From assembly GCA_026261815.1 (NCBI GenBank), contig JAMPIT010000848.1, forward strand, positions 3,720,001-3,784,000: a stretch of 64,000 nt of DNA, given 5' to 3'. The notes under the pieces were generated by a model. That model did no database searches. It was not told the origin of the DNA and was given only the letters and a program-made list of their open reading frames with translations. Shown here in pieces: positions 13,101 to 22,246 of the stretch. Within the stretch, counting starts at the first letter, position 1. Every line of letters begins with the position of its first letter. Made by a program: the position numbers and the translations under genes. Source of the stretch: Monarcha castaneiventris obscurior. Its lineage: Eukaryota; Chordata; Aves; Passeriformes; Monarchidae.

Positions 13101-14284
13101 TGCAATATTTTTTTGAAAACACTACACCAGAAGTTTCCCAGCTGAGAAAACAGGCTGGTGAAAAATGGTTTCAGAAAACGAAATAAACCATGCAAAAGCT
13201 GTTCAGGGTGTGTGTATGAAATGAACATCTGGATTTGGCTTGTTAAACTGCCTCTTTTTTTTACCTCTCCCCTCCCTTTTCTTTTTCTCACAGCTGTTCG
13301 AAAGAGTCCTAAGGGCAAAGAGACAGGTCAATGGACTGGGTTACACCTTTTTTTCTTTTCCTTTTTTTTTCCAAACCTCTTTGCACCTACGCAAGGAATC
13401 CAGGCCACATGTGTGTTTAATAAGTAGGCACAAACACAAGAGAGAAAAAAAAAAATCTCAATTCCTGTTGGTTCTTAGGAGAGACACTGAAGGAAAAATA
13501 AACTCCGGATTTCAAATTTTCTCTCTCAAAAAAAGAAACCTTATGGTTCCAATAAAATATTTCTTTAAAAACCCAATGGATTTTTTTTTTTTAAAATCAT
13601 GGTCTTTGCAGAGGATATCTTTTTCTCTGTTCCTTTAGAGAGGAATAACAATGGGTTAATCCCTTACCTGCTGCAGCAAGAGGAAATTATGAAATGCCAA
13701 TGGCCTGGGGTCACTGAACTGAGTTTTCCTATAGCACGAAATAGATACACACATTTATATTGAGTGGGTTCTTACTTAATTTCAGGCTGCAACTTCCCCA
13801 GTCCAGAAATGAAACAGAAAACAACAGGAACTGGGAAATGATCTGGAGGTGAGATTTTCTGAGTAGCAAAGGACTCACCTCTTCCTCCTGCCAGGATGTC
13901 CCTGACACTGCTACAGCCACGGCCAAGAGCAGAGCATCTTCCAGCTGTGACAGGGCTGTAGGAAGCTCCCTCACCTGGCTCTTTTAGGCAAGGTCTAAGA
14001 GTTCTGTAAGGTCTGACCTTAGCCTTGGCTCCAGTGTCTTTACCACACATCTCAGCCATCAGCCAGGGCTGCTAAGATCCCTCCAGTCCGCTGACAATGA
14101 CCTGCATGTAAATACCCCATTCCTTTGAGACAGCCATGAGCCACTGAACCCTCATGGAGGCACCCATGGAACGAGGTCACCCAGCCTGAGCAGGCACTGA
14201 CAGCAATCCCACCCTCCTTACCTGAAGCTCTACTTGCTGCCCAGCTATTAACAATTCCTGTGCTCCCTGTGCACGCTTCCACAC
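10119..14284. other. Non-coding unique DNA, no gene seen
   Basis: This holds several A- and T-homopolymer runs (about 11,790-11,804; 12,909-12,918; 13,250-13,280; 13,447-13,456; 13,579-13,591). Open frames of up to 140 codons (10,544-10,966 minus) lack any known domain. A polypyrimidine stretch ending in 'ctcacag' near 13,293 resembles a splice acceptor and is discussed as a finding. No transposon was recognised. Confidence 0.55.
10315..10333 (+). repeat. (CAT)n trinucleotide microsatellite
   Basis: This is an imperfect run of about six CAT/CAC triplets. In one plus-strand frame it reads as consecutive histidines just before a stop. That is a by-product of the repeat, not a tagged protein. 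Confidence 0.85.
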
Positions 14285-14522
14285 ATAGCACAGAATGATA
14301 ACATAGTTGGAAGGGACCCATCATGGAGTCCAACTCCTGGCCCTGCACAGGACACCCCAAAAATCCCACCCTGTGCCTGAGAGCATTGTCCAAACACTTC
14401 TTGAACTCAGACAGGCTCAGTGCTGTGACCACTGCCCAGGGGAGCCTGTTCCAGTGCTCACCCTCTGTTACAATTTCTTTCCTGATATCCAACCTAAATC
14501 TCCCCTGACTCAGCTTTTCAGC
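14285..14522 (-). mobile_element. CR1 LINE 3' fragment (antisense to +)
   Basis: Reading along the + strand gives the reverse complement of a CR1 3' end: 'agcacagaatgataacatag' (tail), 'ttggaagggaccca' (the reversed 'gggtcccttccaa' block), 'gttccagtgctcaccctctg', then 'cctgatatccaacctaaat'. The middle contains 'ggccctgcacaggacaccc', a variant shared with some passerine CR1 subfamilies. The copy is 5'-truncated and keeps no reverse transcriptase. The small open frames inside it are repeat shadows. Confidence 0.92.
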
Positions 14523-15221
14523 TTAGACAGAAGTATTGCACTTGTGGGTTGATCTATATAAATACCCACCTCTGGCTGCTCAGAGGCCTTGCACACACAG
14601 GTGGAAGAGTTTGTGACCCTTGTAGAAAACCTAAACCATGAATATTTACTCCACTTCCTTTTACTGTTGCTCCTCTGAATTCTGCTTGGGGTTGGTTGCA
14701 ATATTGCAGTCCAGTAAGTACAAAAATAAGTCTCCAGATCCTTGAGTTTGTTTGAGGAATCTTACTTTGGATAGAAAATTGATGCTGAAAATTAAATACC
14801 TGAGTAAAAACCCTTTGCAAAACATGAGTGCTGGTGCCAGGAAAGAAGCTGTGTTCCTTAACATTAATGCTATAACTGAGACAAGGCAGTGATATTTCCT
14901 GGAAAAAGCCTTTGCACAGTAGCCTCCATTGAAAAGCCTGTGCTTGGCAATAGGGGCGGCATGTCCAGAGCAGGTGAAACACAGAGCGACAGTGCTGAGC
15001 TTTGGGCAGCTCTTCCACACAGGAGAGGATGGTGCCTTTTGTTGGTGTAATCACCCTGGATTTGAACTACGTAAATACTACCAAAAAGGTGAACAACAAA
15101 CAAACAGGACATAGAAAAAAGATCCCACTCCAACCCCAGCACTGGCTTGCTTGTCAATCCCAGGCCTGCATGGGATCCATGACAAGAAGACAAATCTAAA
15201 TCTGAAAAAGAAATGTGCCAG
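14523..15221. other. Non-coding DNA between two CR1 insertions
   Basis: Minus-strand open frames of 119-166 codons overlap here in different frames. None resembles a known protein. I see no repeat or RNA gene. Confidence 0.5.
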
Positions 15222-15530
15222 TGGGAACTTTTACAAGGGTGGTGACAGGACAAGCGGGAATGGCTTCAGACTGAAAGGGAGTAGGTTCAGATTAGATACA
15301 AGGAAAACATTCTTCCCTGGGAGGGTGGGGAGGCCCTGGCACAGGGTGCCCAGAGAAGCTGTGGCTGCCCCTGGATCCCTGGAAGTGTCCAAGGCCAGGC
15401 TGGACAGGGCTTGGAGCAGCCTGGACTGATGGAAGGTGTCCTGCCCATGGCAGGGGGTGGAATAAGATGAATTTTAAGGTCTCTTTCAACCCAAACCATT
15501 CTGTGATTCTATGATAGTTCTACGATTCTT
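15222..15530 (+). mobile_element. CR1 LINE 3' fragment (sense on +), relatively young
   Basis: This is a well-preserved CR1 3' end. It begins with 'gaacttttacaaggg' and 'gtgacaggacaagcgggaat'. It continues through 'aaagggagtaggttcaga', 'cacagggtgcccagagaagc' and 'cctggaagtgtccaaggcca', and ends in a tail of 'attctgtgattctatgat' units. It is 5'-truncated, as nearly all CR1s are, and has no coding capacity. It is much less diverged than the copy at 9.8 kb, so it is probably a later insertion. The open frames on both strands in this interval are frames through the repeat. Confidence 0.95.
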
Positions 15531-17044
15531 ATATTAAGCTGGTCCAATGATTGTTCTAGGCCACCATGTTTGGTGAGAAAGGAACTAATTTGCCCATATT
15601 TTCCAAGTTCATATCTGCTTCTGTAGGGCTCAAAGACAGAAATACCTCAAAATCCAGCTGAAAGTAAAGTGAATTCCCCTTCTTTTCTCTCCTACCTTTT
15701 TTTTTTTTTTAATAAAAGACCGTGAGAAGAGCATGGCAGTGAATATTATTTATGGAGCACCTAATAAAAATGCTGTGGGGAAATAATTACTGGAAACATC
15801 TGACTGTGTGACTGTAAATGCCTGGGCCCCAGCACGCTGATTTAATGGACCACTGCTCTAGTCTGTTATGCCTTGTGCTACTGACTGCAAGCCCCCTGCC
15901 CTCCTATTAAACCCCTCACATCGCTGCTAGATCAGGACTGGATTCTGCAAGGTTTGTGGCAATTTTCCAGAGAGGGATAATGTGAGCAGGGGTGACTGTG
16001 TGTTCACAGGGAGGCCTGGAGCCAGCCCTGGGAGAGAAAAAAGTGCTTCGTGAAGAAATCACAGCAAAAATCTGGAGAGTTTGTGGTTCTGGGACTGAAT
16101 AATTTTTCATAATCCGGACACCAGGTGCTGTAGGTATTTCTGAAAGACACTGGTTAGATGTTAACTCTTCCCCTTTTTCTTTTTTTCCAATCCATTTATC
16201 ATTCACGAGCCACCAAACGTTTTCATTTATGGCAGTTTTTTCTCTTCAATATCCCTTTATGACCTCCTGAACCCAGTGGTACAAAGCCATGCAGCCTCCC
16301 TTCACAAAGGGCACTTCTTACTCAGAAATGCTGGCATCCCCTCCACTGTTTCACAGATAGATGCAAAAATGTTAAAATTCACAAAACACCTTGTAAGTGA
16401 CATGAAAAACAGAAGGATTTGAAGTTCCTGCTTTCATTTGCAAAAACAGTCCTGAAGAAAGACCGGAGGGCTATCATTTAACTGCTACTGCTGACTTGCT
16501 AAATGAAGAGGAGAAAGTAAAAGGCAGCTCACTGCCACATTGACAGCAAGAATAAAATCACATCCACTCCTTCTGAACCCAGCAGTTAGCACGTTTTTTC
16601 TTTTTTTTCTTTTCTTTTTTATTTTTTATTGATGGTTTTAATGTAATATTTAAGTTGGAGCTAAAACAGACCATGGAACATTAAATCACTACCAAATGCA
16701 AATTCACCTATATATCTGAACTCCATTTTCTCCTACATTTACAAAGCAAAATTCTACCATTTGAACTGCAAGCTCCTATTGCATTTAATGGGAGGCAGCA
16801 AACTCCAGACATTACTTGGAATATACATGCACTTATCTTGTTGTTACAGGTCTCCCTCGCAGAACTAAAAGAGAGCTTTAGTACCAGACAGTATCTCTCC
16901 GGGGTCATACCCAATGAATAGTGTTTTTTGAAAGGATTATTTCAAAGGAACTCTGAAAAAGAATCTAATGACTTGCAAGCTACAGGATTGCAGCATGGGA
17001 GGAAGTAGATAATGGAACATGACAGCAATGCATTTTTCATAAAC
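15531..17044. other. Non-coding unique DNA with T-rich tracts
   Basis: T-runs occur at about 15,700-15,711 and 16,594-16,628. The longest open frame is 96 codons (15,916-16,206 minus), with no recognisable domain. A short near-palindrome at 16,769-16,790 is described as a finding. Confidence 0.55.
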
Positions 17045-17560
17045 CCAGTGATTTCTATCATAACGAGAAGCCCATCTATAATTCGGAGAACTCCCCCCCA
17101 GAAGGAGACCTGCGCCGTTGCAGAAAGTGCACTGGAGTACGAAATGAAACAATAATGATGATGATGTTACTGATGAGTCCCACAGCTCTGTCTTCCCTTC
17201 TGTCTCGCTGAGGTTCAGGCAGGAGGAGCCATTCCAATCCCCCTCTGCCTCGGCATCGCTAAGCAGAGAAGCTCAGAGCACACATCAGAGACCTCATGAT
17301 AGACGCGAAGCCCCAGAGAAGAGACCGCTCTTTATCTGCCGAAAGTTAAGGCCTGCATCTGCTCTCAATTAGCAGGCAATTAGGGGAGTTGAAAACAAAC
17401 CTGTTTACATTGGCTATGAAGTCTGAAATAATTTGTGAGATGTCAGGGCAGGATATTAAGATGTTAATGATCTTGTTTCTGTACTTTGTTGCGTGCACTG
17501 TGGTATCGCATCTTCGCTCCGTGTAGAGCCCTGGATTGATTGACTTCTGGGAGGGAGAGA
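17045..17560. promoter_or_regulatory. Candidate conserved non-coding element
   Basis: This is repeat-free, compositionally balanced sequence with more CpGs than its neighbourhood and several homeodomain-type motifs. These include 'ctcaattagcaggcaattag' (two TAATTG/CAATTA cores) near 17,366-17,385 and 'tgattgac', a PBX/MEIS-like site, near 17,534-17,541. These features are common in vertebrate developmental enhancers, but conservation cannot be judged from one genome. The boundaries and role are inferred. Confidence 0.3.
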
Positions 17561-17649
17561 GAGAAACCCCCAGAGGCTGCTTTGGATGGGAGGAGAAGCT
17601 GTGTTTACAAATAATGTATATGGGAGACCAGAGGACAAGGGCTTCTTTT

Positions 17650-17679
17650 AAAAAAAAAAAATAAAAAGAAAAAAAAAAA
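17650..17679 (+). repeat. A-rich low-complexity tract
   Basis: About 30 bases, almost all A, interrupted by one T and one G. No transposon could be recognised just upstream, so I do not call it a retrotransposon tail. Confidence 0.85.
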
Positions 17680-19651
17680 GGGGTGGATGTTCATTTGCAA
17701 TTGTGAAATAATGTCATGTCATGGATAACAGCCTTCAGAGGTTTCAACCACAATTCCCATAGTAAAGGCCTGGCCTGTAACCTCCTGTGAGTGTCAGAAA
17801 CAGTGACTGAAAAAACCCAACAAAGGCTGTTTGCAACCCTTTGCTGGACTTATTCCTCCAGCTCTTCCTCCACAAAAGCCCACCCAGGCAGGTGATCATG
17901 GCACAGGGAGGCTGTTTGCCCACTGAGACATCTAAGGACAACTGTGATCTCTGAACTTCAACCTAATATCTGAGATAGGGTCCTGCTTATTTCTGTATCA
18001 CTTCCTCACAAATATCTATTTACACCATTAACTCTTCCAGAAGAAAGTTTTCACCACTGACCTCTCATTTCAGCAGCATCACCAGGGGGAGGTTGCTTAA
18101 TGTGCAGCTTCTTGGCTTCACTTGGGTCATTTCTGGGCAGCCACATGAAAACAGGTTTGCACAAACATTTATTCTCCTTGGACAGAAAATGAAAAGCAGC
18201 ATCAGCATCCTTTGTTTCTGAAATCACAGAATTCGTTTCCATCAGCACAATACGGTACAAGAACAGTGGAATTGATGAGGAAAGTGCAGAAACACCTGCC
18301 TGGAATGTGCATTTTGTACCTCATTTAATACAATCAGTACATTCTTACTGGCTGCCCACATTAATTCTGTCAAACTTGCAGTGAGGCTTATTGCCATATT
18401 GACCTTATATGACACAGTCATTGCATCTATCTTTGAGCCACCAAAAAAAAAAAAATTCTAGTAAATAATCCACTCCAAGTTGACAAAATTAAATTTTTAC
18501 TGTTTCCACTAATGAACCCTGTTACCGTAATTATTTATGTCATGTAAACAGAGCTCTGAATGCACCCTGCCCTCAACAATTCAAAAAGCCAGAGAAAAAA
18601 AAGTGCACCACAGGTGCCACTGTGCCCTCTTGTGTTCTCCTTTGGGCCATCTCCTCTCTTGTCCTCTTGGCCTTTTTCACCACATGCTATGGATCCAGCT
18701 CTAATAAGAGCCAGGTGCTCAAGCCCCCAGGCTACGAAATAGCTTTAATTACAGTATTAATAGAATTCTGCTAAATCAGAAAAAAAAATCCCAAATAGGT
18801 CAGTATTTGTGGTTATATTTTTCAGTGTCCCGGTGCTTGTTTTCTTTCCAATTTTATGTTTCTTACTGGCATTTATAATGCCTCAGAGACATTCCAGAGG
18901 CCAAAATAGAGGTGATCTGATCTTCACATGATATTCCTAACTTTCCACAAAAAGAAATAACAGGAGGAGATCAGATCTACATTATACCAGCCCCAGAGGT
19001 ACATCCTTGAGTCTTGACCTCCTTAGATGAAAAGCAGAAGAGCTCAGTATTATTAGTATTTATTGTTATTATCTTAATTGCTACTATTATTAAGCAGCCC
19101 ATGAAATATATTAATATAAATAACACAAACGCAGACATTTGAAACACAAATTCAAGCACAAAGGAAAGACACCTCCTATTTACCAAATATTAAACTAAAT
19201 TTCTTTAATACTTTCCATTAGTAAGTCCTTCAGATGCATACTGCATGAGTCAGTAAATACTAAAGGTTAGGATGAATGTGGACAGTATGGGAATGCCAGC
19301 TGAGCTCCTTGGTGGATACTTATTATTGAAAAGGCACTCTGTTAAAAGGAAAATTATTATATTAATGTAGATTCTGTAGTTAACATTCAGATCAAGCCAG
19401 TTCAGTTCAAATGCTGAAAAAAATCAAACTGTTGCTGGTCCTTTTGCTGGTGGAGGGAGCCTGTCCTGCAGTGGGGGGAGAGGGAGCCACAGGCTGACAA
19501 CTCTGTTCCATGAAGGCTTGGAAGGACATTTCTGCTCTGCAGGGCGCTGGAAAGAAAACTCTTCCAGAACTTTCAGGGAAGGAGAATCATGGCCATGGGC
19601 ATCACAGCTCTCCTGACTGTGCTCCCCTCATGCAGCCCCCACCCCGGGGTG
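17680..19651. other. Non-coding unique DNA, no gene seen
   Basis: Open frames are at most about 69 codons. The minus-strand frame at 18,977-19,186 has a hydrophobic middle, but it falls in an ATT-rich patch (about 19,045-19,095) and resembles no known membrane protein. No RNA gene or transposon is recognised. Confidence 0.55.
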
Positions 19652-19655
19652 CCAG
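19652..19655. repeat. Left target-site duplication (CCAG) of the solo LTR
   Basis: The four bases directly before the LTR's first TG are CCAG. The four bases directly after its terminal CA (20,079-20,082) are also CCAG. A 4-bp duplication fits gamma-retrovirus-like (class I) integration. A match of four bases can occur by chance. Confidence 0.6.
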
Positions 19656-19719
19656 TGATGCCTTGAAGAGGTTACCTGAAAATGGAGGCTACACAAGGTT
19701 AAGAGAATAAAAGCAGGCA

Positions 19720-19725
19720 TTTATT
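19720..19725 (-). promoter_or_regulatory. LTR polyadenylation signal AATAAA
   Basis: On the minus strand the hexamer AATAAA lies about 80 bases downstream of the LTR TATA-like box, at the position expected for the R region of a short retroviral LTR. It could end transcripts that read into the LTR on that strand. Confidence 0.65.
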
Positions 19726-19803
19726 TGAAGAGCCTTTAAAGGTTCACCTTGAGCAGTCAAGAGGCTACACCCAAGATGGACCCTAGGCCACAGGATTTTC
19801 ACA

Positions 19804-19827
19804 CTTTTATGTTTGGTCCATTTGCAT
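19804..19827 (-). promoter_or_regulatory. LTR core promoter: octamer followed by TATA-like box
   Basis: On the minus strand a perfect octamer ATGCAAAT (19,827-19,820) is followed eight bases later by CATAAAAG (19,811-19,804), a TATA-like box. POU-family factors such as OCT1 bind the octamer, and octamer-plus-TATA is a known compact promoter design. Whether this copy is active cannot be seen. Confidence 0.5.
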
Positions 19828-20078
19828 ATCAGGATTAATTCTCTAATTATCATTTCATGTAATGATGTCATTACCCCAAGTTTGTTCCCCCTGTCCAGAG
19901 GCTCAGTTTACATCTTTCAGGGCCTGGGGCAAGGTGTCCTTGAGTTCAGGCCCAGAGAGGGTTTGTTATGTCTAACCAGCATGAGAGAACAGCAGCTAAC
20001 AGGCTGTATGAAGTGTCAGAGTTACACACTAGGCAGTACAGGATCTGAAAAATATAGAAACTAAAACCTAAGGCATCA

Positions 20079-20082
20079 CCAG
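20079..20082. repeat. Right target-site duplication (CCAG) of the solo LTR
   Basis: This matches the CCAG at 19,652-19,655 on the other side of the LTR. Confidence 0.6.
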
Positions 20083-20228
20083 GCAGTGATCTTTCCTCCA
20101 TGGTTTCTTCATCCCAGACAAGTGACAAGCCAAGCAACATCCCAACATCCGCTTCCCAAATCACGGCCCTTCTGCTGCTTTCCCCCCTCTCACCACCAGC
20201 AAAACCTGGGCAGGCTCCAAACCCATCC

Positions 20229-20323
20229 TAAGCACCCTGGGAGAGTGGAAGGTGTCCCTGCCATGGAAAGAGAGGGTCTTTAACATCCCTTCCAACCCAA
20301 AGCTTTCCACGATTCTGTGATTC
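20229..20323 (+). mobile_element. CR1 LINE 3'-tail fragment (sense on +)
   Basis: This is the short terminal part of a CR1: 'gagagtggaaggtgtccctg', 'catcccttccaacccaaagc' and a tail 'acgattctgtgattc'. It lies about 150 bp beyond the solo LTR. It is heavily 5'-truncated and keeps no coding sequence. Confidence 0.85.
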
Positions 20324-21986
20324 AGCCGGTGACCATGCAACCAGCTCAACACTTTCACTCCCAGCTCTATTGACTCCTCACTACCAGGAGTAGTAAAACA
20401 TGTTTTTGTCAGTAAACTACAGCGCTGTGACTCAGCCCCTGACACACAGGGTGCAGTCACCGTGTGTACAGTAACACGGTGCCATATTTAGAGTTTCTGA
20501 CCATAACCACACTTGCAAAAACTGCATTAGATCAGCAGCCAGTTTCCCGGACTCCCACTCCTTGTTTCTGACTTCAGGAATTCAGATTATTTGTCTTGTA
20601 CCAAATAAAGTTGCTTAGGAGCTAAAACAGTAAGAAGGAAAAACAGAGGGGCCTAACAATTAGCTTTAATCTGTTCTGTCTTGAATAGATAATGCTTATA
20701 GAGGAAAACAGCAGATAGTAAAGACAAAAAAAATAGCAGCAAATTGAAACCTAACATGAAAATAAACCTTTTCCCCTTGATTTTTATTTTTAAACTTCGA
20801 ATGCTATCCTTAGCAGCACGAAAATAATTTGCAGAAGTGTTGCCCAATCCTCATTAACTATATTTGTCCTCATTAAGGCTGCCTGTAAATATCAGCATAG
20901 GCAGAGAAGACCCACAGAGGAAGGTGTTTGAGTTTGCATGGTGGCTACTGCTGCCTTCTGCACTCAGCTCTCAGAAGGGAATGTTGCAGCTGGCTTAGTT
21001 CAAGATATTTTTTTTCCATAAAGAGCAGGTTTGCTGCAGTGTAAAGACTCTCTTACTTAGTTTCCTTTTGTTGGGTTTTTTTTGGGTTTTGGTTTTTTTT
21101 TGGTTTTTTTTTTTTTGGTTTTTTTTAATAACTTCAGGTATCGCTTGTAGGATGAAGAAAGTCAAGAGACTCAATCACACAGGATGTTTTGGGATTAGAG
21201 AGGATCAGAAGCTCATGCTTTCATTGCAAGAGAGAGTGTTTAACAGTGAGACCAGATGAGATCAAAGATACCTGTCCTGGGAAAAGAAAGGCAGATAAAC
21301 ATCATCAGTTAGAGAAGGTGACGAGTGCTGGGACAGGGGATCCGGGACATATCAGATAACTCTGACCTAGGTCCCAAAACATCTCCTGCCTGCAAGGAAA
21401 GCGAGGCCTATACAGGTGTATTTATTATTTTGTCTACGTTTGTTTCTTTCCCATGCTATTTCAGAGAGAATCACCTGCACACAGCTGCTCCCAGGGAATT
21501 GCAGGGATAACACCTGCAGGGTTGGGAGGCTAAGAAGAAAAGCACAGACATCAAGTCCAAAAGGTCACGGCTGGTCCTGTGGTTTTAGGGCAGCTGCACC
21601 ACAGAGCTTCACTGCCTCGAGTACTCTGCCAGGCACTGAAGGAGAGAGTGTCCCAGCAGATGAGACCTGGCACAGAGGCCAGGGGAAGTCCAGAGTCTGA
21701 GAGAGCTGCCCTGGAGAGCAGGAGCTGAAGCCTTTCCAGTGTCCACTCACTTGTCCATTGTTGTTGGCAGAGGGCACAGCACTGGCACGCCCTGATCAGG
21801 GCAGTACTGAGTGACCTCTGCATAGCAGAAACTAAATCAATCCACTCCAAAGGCAAACCTGGGTTGGAAAACTGCTCAGCATATTCTTTTCTTTATTTTT
21901 TAGTCATTCTTTTAATGAATATACACAGCTTCTATGAGGATGGGGTTTTGATTTGTTTTTTTTTTTTTATTTATTTTTATAGAAAT
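20324..21986. other. Non-coding unique DNA with a T/G tract
   Basis: Open frames reach about 101 codons with no known domains. A minus-strand frame (20,653-20,847) has a hydrophobic centre with basic residues ahead of it, but it is only 64 codons in AT-rich DNA and is not recognised. Apart from the T/G tract I see no repeat. Confidence 0.55.
21061..21127 (+). repeat. T-rich/TTTGG low-complexity tract
   Basis: About 65 bases of T runs separated by GG or GGG. On the opposite strand this is an A-rich tract with CC interruptions. The plus-strand open frame over it is a Phe/Trp repeat and is not a gene. Confidence 0.9.
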
Positions 21987-22246
21987 TATCACAGAATGGA
22001 TTGTTGGGTTGGAAGGGACCTTGAAGATTGTTTAGTTCCAACTCCTTGCCATGGGCAAGGATGGCACCCTGTAGATCAAGGTTGCTCCAAGTCCCATCCA
22101 GACTGGCTTTGGACACTTCCAGGGATGGGGCAGCCACAGCTTCTCTGGGCACCCTGTGCCAGGGCCTCAGCACCCTCACAGGGAGGAATTCTTTCCTAAC
22201 AACCAATCTAAATCTCTCCTCTTCAGTTTAAATAATTGTCCCTTGA
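21987..22246 (-). mobile_element. CR1 LINE 3' fragment (antisense to +)
   Basis: The reverse-complement CR1 order is clear: 'atcacagaatgga' tail, 'gggttggaagggaccttga', 'ttgccatgggcaagga', 'ttggacacttccagggatgg', 'gggcaccctgtgccagggcc', then 'ccaatctaaatctctcctc'. A T/A-rich tract (about 21,958-21,980) abuts the tail side. It is 5'-truncated. The open frames on both strands here are frames through the repeat. Confidence 0.94.

Larger units (their letters stand above)
19656..20078 (-). mobile_element. Solo LTR of an endogenous retrovirus, inserted on the minus strand
   Basis: The element is 423 bp long. It begins TG and ends CA, and its ends form a perfect 9-bp inverted repeat (TGATGCCTT at 19,656-19,664; AAGGCATCA at 20,070-20,078). 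It is flanked by matching CCAG 4-mers. Read on the minus strand it has the LTR order of U3, TATA-like box (about 19,811-19,804) and polyadenylation signal AATAAA (19,725-19,720), then about 64 bp of U5. Its wording is similar to LTRs I associate with passerine endogenous retroviruses, but the family name is not certain. No gag, pol or env sequence lies beside it, so it is a recombined solo LTR with no viral genes. Its promoter faces toward lower coordinates. Confidence 0.8.

Noticed and set aside
15151..15429. Plus-strand frame with 'FFPGRVGRPWHRVPREAVAAPGSLEVSKARLD' type sequence, also seen at 22.0 kb (minus), 25.5 kb (plus) and 53.5 kb (minus), looking like a recurring protein family
   Set aside because: It is the translation of the CR1 3' region in one frame, repeated because the transposon is repeated. 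CR1's real reverse transcriptase lies further 5' and is absent from these truncated copies.
19656..20078. Full endogenous provirus
   Set aside because: Only one LTR is present, and the flanks are immediately host-like with matching 4-bp duplications. No gag, pol or env remnants are seen.
20653..20847. 64-codon minus-strand frame with one hydrophobic segment as a small membrane protein
   Set aside because: AT-rich DNA often gives hydrophobic translations. There is no family resemblance, and no promoter or conservation evidence is available from the sequence.
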